6,263 nt of DNA. Source: Acidobacteriota bacterium. Its GTDB lineage: Bacteria; Acidobacteriota; Vicinamibacteria; Vicinamibacterales; UBA2999. A program made the position numbers and the translations under genes. Shown piece by piece: positions 1 through 4,873 of this stretch. The DNA lies in contig JADZBZ010000186.1 of the NCBI GenBank assembly GCA_020851835.1, positions 1 through 6,263 of the forward strand. Reading direction: 5' to 3'. The notes beneath the pieces were generated by a model. It was not told the DNA's origin, made no database searches, and saw nothing but the letters and a program-made list of their open reading frames with translations. Every line of letters starts with the position of its first letter. Position 1 is the stretch's first letter.

Positions 1-510
1 GCGGCCATCCAGCATGCGCACGCGGCGCACGGGCTGCATCACGACGATCTTGCCGCGCAACTGCCCCTTGTACCTTGCGAGATCCGCCTCGCTTTGCGCC
101 TGCACGTGCACCACGTCGGCGAGCACCGGACCGCTGGTCGACGGAGAATTCCAGCGCGGTTGCCCGACGAAGGCCTGGGTCTGCGGCTGCACGAGGTGCG
201 CCGAGAAGCGCTCGATGGTCCAGCCCTGGCCGAAGGGGAAACGCTCCTGGTGGATGTTGGCGAGCCCCCATTCGGCGAAGCGCTTCATCGCCCACTCCGA
301 GGCCTGCTGAAACGCCGGCGTGCCGGTGGCGCGTGGGCCGTACACCTCGGACAGCCACCACACGTGGTCTATCGCCTGCGACCGCTGGATCGCCTCGGTG
401 CGTATGCGGCCGATGATGGCCAGGTCGAGGCCGGGTCCGGTGGCCGGTGCCTGGGCGGCAAGGACGGTGGTGACAAGGAGCAGGGCCGACAGTGTGAAGG
501 CGTGTTTCAT
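1..510 (-). CDS. M28-family zinc peptidase, N-terminal part (partial)
   Basis: The minus-strand frame from the ATG at 510 is open to the left edge, giving 170 residues of a longer protein. Residues 1-20 form a signal peptide (MKH, a hydrophobic run, then VLAAQ), so the product is exported. The region around residues 45-100 (DHVWWLSEVYGPRATGTP, then SEWAMKRFAEWGL and WTIERF) is the usual N-terminal block of M28 aminopeptidase-like proteins, where RATGTP precedes a helix and a strand. Residues about 125-160 (GPVLADVVHV ... LRGKIVVMQP) resemble the start of a protease-associated (PA) insert. The zinc ligands and catalytic residues of M28 lie further downstream and are outside the window, so activity cannot be judged. 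A GAGG at 519-516 lies five bases before the ATG as ribosome binding site. The gene is transcribed divergently from the lipoprotein gene. Likely role, from the family: extracytoplasmic release of amino acids from peptides. The family call is confident, the substrate unknown. Confidence 0.85.
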   Translation of the reverse strand, partial: MKHAFTLSALLLVTTVLAAQAPATGPGLDLAIIGRIRTEAIQRSQAIDHVWWLSEVYGPRATGTPAFQQASEWAMKRFAEWGLANIHQERFPFGQGWTIERFSAHLVQPQTQAFVGQPRWNSPSTSGPVLADVVHVQAQSEADLARYKGQLRGKIVVMQPVRRVRMLDGR

Positions 511-545
511 GGTGGCCTCGGACGGCGCGATGGCCGGAGGGTGGC

Positions 546-551
546 ATTCTC
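546..551 (-). promoter_or_regulatory. possible -10 box for the M28 peptidase gene
   Basis: Read on the minus strand this is GAGAAT, matching four of six bases of TATAAT, and it would put the transcript start near 539, about 28 bases before the ATG at 510. I find no good -35 element at a normal distance; the best is a TTCAGC at a 19-base spacing. This is a weak, position-based call in the 140-bp divergent region. Confidence 0.25.
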
Positions 552-638
552 GCACAACAGCCGTCACGACGCTGAACGCCGTCGCGACACCGGCCCGACC
601 GAGGCGGCGGCTGCCGTGGATGCCACGTCGTCCCGGCG

Positions 639-644
639 CATACT
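639..644 (+). promoter_or_regulatory. possible -10 box, leaderless start of the lipoprotein gene
   Basis: CATACT matches four of six bases of TATAAT and ends six bases before the ATG at 651, so a transcript would start at or next to the start codon. The six bases between (AAGAGG) look like a Shine-Dalgarno sequence but abut the ATG with no spacer, which is too close for normal use. The -35 region (about 615-622) has no convincing match. The same geometry recurs before the gene at 4874, which is the main reason to list this site. Confidence 0.35.
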
Positions 645-650
645 AAGAGG

Positions 651-1472
651 ATGGTCATCATCCTTCGTTCGGCCGCCTGGCTCGCTGCGGCCCTCGCCCT
701 GTCCACCGTCGTGGCCGCCTGCGGATCGGGACCCGAGGCGAAGGCCGCACCCGACCTGCCGGCTTCGACCCAGGCCGCGTCTCCGGCGCCGCTCGCCCCT
801 GCTGCCGGAACCTTCACCGGCGTGGTCCGCGAGACGATGAACTCGGGCGGCTACACCTACGTGAAGCTCGAGGAAGGGGGGCAGACGGTGTGGGTTGCCG
901 CCATGGAGTTCCCCGTCGCGGCGGGTGAGCGTCTGACGGTGCCGCTCGAGTCGCCGATGCCCGGCTTCACGAGCCGAACGCTCAACCGCACGTTTCCGCT
1001 GATCTACTTCGTGTCGGGGGTCGCCCGTGACGGCGAGCCCCTGCCCGCATCGACCCGCGCCGGCGGCGCGGAGATGGCGGCCAGCCACGGTGCCGCCCCC
1101 GGTGGATCGCTGCCGGAGGGCGCCGCGACCACTCCAATGAAGCCGATTGCGCCGCCCGCCGGAGGCATGACCATCGCCGAAGTCTGGGCGAAGCGCCTGG
1201 CGCTTGGCGGCGGGCAGGTCACCGTGCGCGGGCGGGTCGTGAAGGTGAACAACGGCATCCTCGGCCACAACTGGATTCACCTTCAGGACGGCTCCGGCTC
1301 GGAAGGCGATCGCACCAACGACCTCACCGTCACCACCGGCACAGAGGTGAAGATGGGTGACGTGGTGACGGCGACGGGCATCCTCGGGCTCGACAGGGAC
1401 TTCGGCGCTGGCTACGCCTACGCGGCCATCCTCGAATCGGCCACGGTCGTCATCGCGCAGCCCGCTCACTAG
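651..1472 (+). CDS. Lipoprotein with two OB-fold-like domains (NrfJ-like plus nucleic-acid-binding OB type)
   Basis: A 273-residue protein with a lipoprotein signal: a hydrophobic run at residues 8-20 and a lipobox VAAC with the lipidated Cys at 24. A Pro/Ala-rich tether (about 28-52) follows. Domain 1 (about 53-125) has the pattern GVVRETMNSGGYTYVKLE, then VWVAAMEF and TLNRTF, typical of the small beta-barrel proteins annotated NrfJ-like. A Gly/Ala/Pro linker (126-171) leads to domain 2 (about 172-268): MTIAEVWAKR, VTVRGRVVKVN, NWIHLQDGSG, NDLTVTT, GDVVTATGIL, the pattern of OB-fold proteins often called nucleic-acid binding. Being lipid-anchored, it more likely acts in the periplasm or on the outer membrane than on cytoplasmic nucleic acid; a ligand or redox-partner role is a guess. 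The ATG at 651 is chosen because it places the basic Arg6 and hydrophobic core correctly before the lipobox; no normally spaced Shine-Dalgarno is present. It is a stand-alone gene, divergent from the peptidase and followed by 207 non-coding bases. Confidence 0.85.
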   Translation: MVIILRSAAWLAAALALSTVVAACGSGPEAKAAPDLPASTQAASPAPLAPAAGTFTGVVRETMNSGGYTYVKLEEGGQTVWVAAMEFPVAAGERLTVPLESPMPGFTSRTLNRTFPLIYFVSGVARDGEPLPASTRAGGAEMAASHGAAPGGSLPEGAATTPMKPIAPPAGGMTIAEVWAKRLALGGGQVTVRGRVVKVNNGILGHNWIHLQDGSGSEGDRTNDLTVTTGTEVKMGDVVTATGILGLDRDFGAGYAYAAILESATVVIAQPAH

Positions 1473-1540
1473 GGACAGGAGCCAGTAACCGAGGAGCGCC
1501 CGGCCTTCAGCGCCGGCGACGACACTTGGCGCCGCTCTGG

Positions 1541-1559
1541 GAGAGGGCCCGAGCCTCTC
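1541..1559 (+). terminator. weak stem-loop after the lipoprotein gene
   Basis: GAGAGG (1541-1546) can pair with CCTCTC (1554-1559) around a seven-base loop, extendable by two G-C pairs across a one-base bulge. No T-tract follows, so it is not a canonical intrinsic terminator. A second small dyad (CCGGC at 1500-1504 with GCCGG at 1512-1516) lies just upstream. The stretch 1473-1679 otherwise holds only the subtilase promoter; I see no small gene in it. Confidence 0.2.
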
Positions 1560-1586
1560 GCCCTCCTGTAACGTTGTCGAGCTGCG

Positions 1587-1615
1587 TTGACACCATAGTG
1601 TGGTTCGATCAGAAT
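1587..1615 (+). promoter_or_regulatory. sigma70-type promoter for the subtilase-hydrolase unit
   Basis: An exact TTGACA at 1587-1592 is followed after 17 bases by CAGAAT at 1610-1615, four of six bases of TATAAT and with the best-conserved final AAT. Expected transcript start is about 1622, giving a leader of about 58 bases before the ATG at 1680. This local stretch is less GC-rich than its surroundings, as expected for a promoter. It is the strongest -35/-10 pair I found in the window. Confidence 0.6.
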
Positions 1616-1679
1616 CCGTTTCCCTTGTTCCACCCCGGCGAGCCCGTCTGCTCCCGGTCGTCAGCCCCGTGCACACGTC

Positions 1680-3446
1680 ATGGCCAAGAAGACCAGAAGA
1701 CCCGCCAGACCCCGATCGCGCGCGGTCCGCCCCCGCCGCCCGAAGGCTCCTCCCGTCCTCGGCCCGCCGCCGCCGCCCGGGCAGAACAAGGCCGAGTCGA
1801 CCACCCTGACCGACCGCTTCTCGAAGATGTTCGCGCCGCCCGAGCTCTACGACCCCGAGAAGCGCAAGGACTGGCGTCTGGTGAGCGAACGCGACCAGCG
1901 CGGGCCCTACGTCATCGAGCTCAACCTCCAGCACATGGGAGGGCTCGAAGGCGCGTCGGCGGCCCTCAGGGCGCTGCACGCCGATGTGTTGGCCGACTCG
2001 CCGCCCCCGATGCCCCTGGCCAAGACGTACTTCACCTGGCGATTGAGCGTGGACGAGTGGCGCCGGCTGCTGGTCGAAGACGACCGGCGTGCCACCGCGG
2101 CCGCCGCCGCCGCCACCCGCCGGGACGCGAAGTCGAAAGGCGCGGGGCGCTACGACGCGATGATGTTCCGCGCCGTCTACAAGCTGTGGCCCGACTTCCC
2201 GGTCAAGAGTCACATCTACCGCTCGATGCCGACCATCAAGGCCGACGCGGCGCTCAAGTCCTACGAAGCCGCCGGCCGGGGCATCGTCTGGGCGGTGGTC
2301 GATTCGGGCATCGACGGGTCGCACCCGCACTTTGGCCACGCCGACGGCGGCACCCTTGGTGATCCCGAAGTGCGGGATCTGCACCGTTACTTCGTGTCCG
2401 ATCCGGAGGCCAACGACGGTGAGGCGCCGCTGGGCGATCCGTTCGCGGAGAAGACACCGGAGGCGCGCGTGAGGCTGGTGCGACGTCACCGCGAGCTGGC
2501 TCTTCGCGACGACTTCGGTCACGGCACGCACGTGGCCGGCATCATCGCGGGATCGGCGCCACCCAGGCCCGGCACGGTGTGTTCCCTGGAACGCGTGCTG
2601 CGCATCGACCAGGCGGACACCGACCAGGCGGAGGTCGATCGCAGCCGCTACGAAGCGGTGGCCCGGACGGATGGCGCGCGGTTCCGGGGCGTGGCGCCCC
2701 TGTGCAAGCTGATCAGCCTCCGCGTGCTCGACCAGAGCGGCGACGGCCGATCGAGCGACGTCATCCGGGCGCTGGCGTATGTCCGCGAGCGACTCAACGA
2801 CAACCCGAAGATGCTGCGCGTGCACGGCGTGAACCTGAGCGTCGGCTACGAGTTCGACGCCGAGATGTTCGCGTGCGGCCAGAGCCCGCTCTGCGCCGAG
2901 GTGAACCGGCTGGTGCAGTCGGGCGTGTCGGTCGTGGCCGCGGCCGGCAACACGGGGTATGGCACCGTGGGTGCGATGGTGCGGGCGACGAAGGTGGGCC
3001 TGTCCAACACCATCAACGATCCGGGCAACGCCGACGAGGCCATCACGGTGGGTGCGACGCACCGGGACGCCCCGCACACGTTCGGCGTATCGTACTTCTC
3101 GTCGAAAGGGCCCACGGGCGATGGCCGTATCAAGCCCGACCTGGTCGCACCAGGCGAGCGCATCTCGTCGTGCGGCGCGGGCAGCCGCCTGGCCATGGCC
3201 GTTGCGTCGAGCGGACAGCGGCGCAGCAAGAAGACGGCGTACTACATGGAAGACAGCGGCACGTCGATGGCGGCGCCGCACGTCTCGGGCGCCATTGCGG
3301 CGTTTCTCTCCATCCGGCGCGAGTTCATCGGCAAGCCGCAGGAAGTGAAGCGCGTCTTCACCACCACCGCCACGCCGCTCGGGCGCGAGCGGTATTTCGA
3401 GGGCCACGGCCTCGTGGACCTGATTCGAGCGATTCAATCGGTGTAG
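1680..3446 (+). CDS. S8 family (subtilisin-like) serine protease, apparently cytoplasmic
   Basis: A 588-residue subtilase. The catalytic set is complete: Asp208 in VVDSGIDGSHPHF, His281 in DFGHGTHVAGI, oxyanion Asn424 in VVAAAGNTG, and Ser529 in GTSMAAPHVSG. The KPDLVAPG motif before the serine is also present. Spacings are longer than in subtilisin BPN' (Asp32, His64, Asn155, Ser221): 73 residues separate Asp and His here, and a charged insert follows at about 290-335. Residues 1-40 are rich in Lys, Arg and Pro with no hydrophobic segment, so there is no signal peptide; the protein should stay in the cytoplasm unless exported by another route. Residues about 77-130 (YVIELNLQ, a helix, KTYFTWRLS, then DEWRRLL) look like a beta-alpha-beta-alpha unit and may be a propeptide or inhibitory domain; this is inference. 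An Ala run lies just after (about 139-145). Five Cys are present, including C399 and C405. The ATG at 1680 has only a poor Shine-Dalgarno, but no alternative start lies just upstream in frame. The hydrolase gene follows after 13 bases. Confidence 0.93.
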   Translation: MAKKTRRPARPRSRAVRPRRPKAPPVLGPPPPPGQNKAESTTLTDRFSKMFAPPELYDPEKRKDWRLVSERDQRGPYVIELNLQHMGGLEGASAALRALHADVLADSPPPMPLAKTYFTWRLSVDEWRRLLVEDDRRATAAAAAATRRDAKSKGAGRYDAMMFRAVYKLWPDFPVKSHIYRSMPTIKADAALKSYEAAGRGIVWAVVDSGIDGSHPHFGHADGGTLGDPEVRDLHRYFVSDPEANDGEAPLGDPFAEKTPEARVRLVRRHRELALRDDFGHGTHVAGIIAGSAPPRPGTVCSLERVLRIDQADTDQAEVDRSRYEAVARTDGARFRGVAPLCKLISLRVLDQSGDGRSSDVIRALAYVRERLNDNPKMLRVHGVNLSVGYEFDAEMFACGQSPLCAEVNRLVQSGVSVVAAAGNTGYGTVGAMVRATKVGLSNTINDPGNADEAITVGATHRDAPHTFGVSYFSSKGPTGDGRIKPDLVAPGERISSCGAGSRLAMAVASSGQRRSKKTAYYMEDSGTSMAAPHVSGAIAAFLSIRREFIGKPQEVKRVFTTTATPLGRERYFEGHGLVDLIRAIQSV

Positions 3447-3448
3447 CC

Positions 3449-3454
3449 GGGAGG
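3449..3454 (+). promoter_or_regulatory. ribosome binding site deciding the hydrolase start
   Basis: GGGAGG lies five bases before the ATG at 3460. A GTG at 3457 directly precedes that ATG in frame, but it would be only two bases from this site, so ATG 3460 is preferred. The site starts two bases after the subtilase stop codon, consistent with translation from one message. Confidence 0.7.
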
Positions 3455-3459
3455 ACGTG

Positions 3460-4803
3460 ATGGCGCTGGCCCGTTTCGATGTCGAGTTCACGAAGGACGG
3501 CGACGTATTCAAACCCGCGCAGGCCGACGCGCTCATCGCCGGCCTCGGTGGTGTGACCGATCTCATCGTCGTGTCGCACGGGTGGAACAACGACATGGCC
3601 GACGCCCGGGCGCTGTACGACGAGCTGGTCGGCAATATCGAACAATTCCTGAAGGCGCGAACCGCCGCTGGCGCTCCCACCTCGCTCAAGGCACTGGCCG
3701 GCCGCACCTACGCCGTGTGCCAGGTGTTCTGGCCCAGTAAGAAGTTTACCGACGCCGACCTTATTCCGGGAGGCGGCGCCGTGAGCGCCACGAAGGCCAG
3801 CGACAAGGCGCTCGTGAAGATGCTCGAGGCCCTCAAGCGCGACCCGGTGCGCCTGGGCGGCAAGGAGGCGCCCGCGGCCCGGGTCAAGGCCATCGACCGC
3901 GCCATCAAGGCGGTGCCCAAGCTGTCCACCTCGGCCGCGGCGCGCAAGACGTTCGTCGCGGCGCTGCGCTCGACGATGCCCAAGGGCAAGGGTGCCCGGG
4001 AAGTGGACGACGGATCGGCGGGGTTCCTCGAGGCGGACCCCGAGAAGCTGTTCAAGGCGCTGTCGTCGTCGGTCATCGCGCCGGGGCCACGTGCGAGCGG
4101 CGGCGGCGCGGCCACGCTGGGCGGCGGCGGGGGCGCGGCGGGCCTTGGTGATCTCATGAGCGGCATCACGGCCGGCGCCAGGCGCATCGCCAACTTCGTC
4201 ACCTATTACCAGATGAAGGAGCGCGCGGGACAGGTGGGGAGCACGGGCGTGGCCACGCTGCTCGAGCGCTGCCGCAAGGCCGATCCCGCCCGGCGCCTTC
4301 ACCTGGTGGGACACAGCTTCGGGGGCCGTCTCGTCACCGCTGCCGCGGCCGGGCTGCCACCGAACACGTCCGGCGTCACCCTCTCGCTGCTGCAGGCGGC
4401 CTTCTCCCACAACGCGCTGTCCGCCGACTACGGCAAGGGCAAGGCCGGCTTCTACCGCACCGTGCTGGGCGACCGGCGCGTGTCAGGGCCCGTCATCATC
4501 ACGCACACGAAGAACGACCGCGCCGTGGGCGTGGCCTATCCGCTGGCCTCGCGCATCGCGAACCAGGTGGCCGCGGCACTGGGCGACGAGAACGATCCCT
4601 ACGGCGGCATGGGCCGGAACGGGGCGCAGCACACGGCCGAGGCCGCCGGCCACAACGCCGTGCTGGGCAAGAAGGGGACCGCCTACGCCTTCGCGCCTGG
4701 CACGGTCAACAACCTGCGGGCCGACGCGCTCATCAAGGACCACGGCGACGTGCGGAGCGAGGCGGTGGCCTACGCAGTGTTGTGCTGCACGGGAGGGATC
4801 TGA
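3460..4803 (+). CDS. Alpha/beta hydrolase with large central insert
   Basis: A 447-residue protein of the alpha/beta-hydrolase fold, type not recognised beyond that. The N-terminal strand and oxyanion-type loop are visible at 35-45 (LIVVSHGWNND). The nucleophile elbow is GHSFGG with Ser286, preceded by a helix containing YYQMKERAGQVGSTG that recurs, from memory, in uncharacterised bacterial hydrolases. The likely acid is Asp353 (THTKNDRAVGV) and the likely base His428 (IKDHGDV), both at the expected places late in the fold. About 245 residues separate the oxyanion loop from the serine, far more than in a minimal hydrolase; the excess (about 95-245) is Lys/Ala-rich and ends in a Gly-rich linker (208-230), so it may be a lid or a separate module. 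No signal peptide or membrane segment. The product ends in CCTGGI, with an adjacent Cys pair near the C terminus. Substrate unknown: esterase, lipase, amidase or peptidase are all possible. It is translationally close to the subtilase (13-base gap) and should share its promoter. Confidence 0.85.
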   Translation: MALARFDVEFTKDGDVFKPAQADALIAGLGGVTDLIVVSHGWNNDMADARALYDELVGNIEQFLKARTAAGAPTSLKALAGRTYAVCQVFWPSKKFTDADLIPGGGAVSATKASDKALVKMLEALKRDPVRLGGKEAPAARVKAIDRAIKAVPKLSTSAAARKTFVAALRSTMPKGKGAREVDDGSAGFLEADPEKLFKALSSSVIAPGPRASGGGAATLGGGGGAAGLGDLMSGITAGARRIANFVTYYQMKERAGQVGSTGVATLLERCRKADPARRLHLVGHSFGGRLVTAAAAGLPPNTSGVTLSLLQAAFSHNALSADYGKGKAGFYRTVLGDRRVSGPVIITHTKNDRAVGVAYPLASRIANQVAAALGDENDPYGGMGRNGAQHTAEAAGHNAVLGKKGTAYAFAPGTVNNLRADALIKDHGDVRSEAVAYAVLCCTGGI

Positions 4804-4843
4804 CGCGGCGCCGCCCGCCGGCGTATCGAAGACCTCGGTCGCG

Positions 4844-4862
4844 AGCGGGCGCGCCGTCCGCT
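4844..4862 (+). terminator. compact hairpin between the hydrolase gene and the dehydrogenase promoter
   Basis: AGCGGGCG (4844-4851) pairs with CGTCCGCT (4855-4862) over eight positions, one of them a G-T wobble, around a three-base CGC loop. It lies 40 bases after the hydrolase stop. No T-tract follows, so termination is uncertain. Its last base is also the first base of the TAGAAT box, so it could alternatively affect promoter use. A smaller stem (CGGCG at 4806-4810 with CGCCG at 4816-4820) sits right after the hydrolase stop codon. Confidence 0.3.
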
Positions 4863-4867
4863 AGAAT
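4862..4867 (+). promoter_or_regulatory. -10 box, probable leaderless start of the dehydrogenase gene
   Basis: TAGAAT matches five of six bases of TATAAT and ends six bases before the ATG at 4874, which would place the transcript start on the start codon. The -35 region around 4838-4845 has at most three of six matches to TTGACA. The bases CAGGGA between box and ATG include a weak purine-rich stretch that is too close to act as a normal ribosome binding site. Confidence 0.45.
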
Positions 4868-4873
4868 CAGGGA

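Noticed and set aside
94..840. A 248-codon plus-strand open frame over the M28 gene and the divergent intergenic region
   Set aside because: It overlaps a signal-peptide-bearing M28 gene on the other strand and the start of the lipoprotein gene, and shows no domain or ribosome binding site.
2092..2120. GC-rich triplet run in the subtilase gene considered as a repeat element
   Set aside because: It is a short in-frame alanine tract within the coding sequence, not an independent repeat.
2579..3460. A 293-codon plus-strand frame inside the subtilase gene, and a similar one at 1526-2362
   Set aside because: Both are out-of-frame readings of the subtilase, Arg/Pro/Gly-rich, with no recognisable domain.
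564..3707. A 1047-codon open frame on the minus strand, antisense to the lipoprotein and subtilase genes
   Set aside because: Its codons line up exactly with those of both sense genes, and antisense stops there would need the sense codons TTA, CTA or TCA, which are rare in such GC-rich genes. Its product is Arg/His/Gly-rich with no recognisable domain, while the sense genes have full catalytic and lipobox motifs.
3358..4410. A 350-codon minus-strand open frame over the hydrolase gene
   Set aside because: Composition is Arg/Gly/His-rich with no domain, and the opposite strand codes for a hydrolase with intact catalytic residues.
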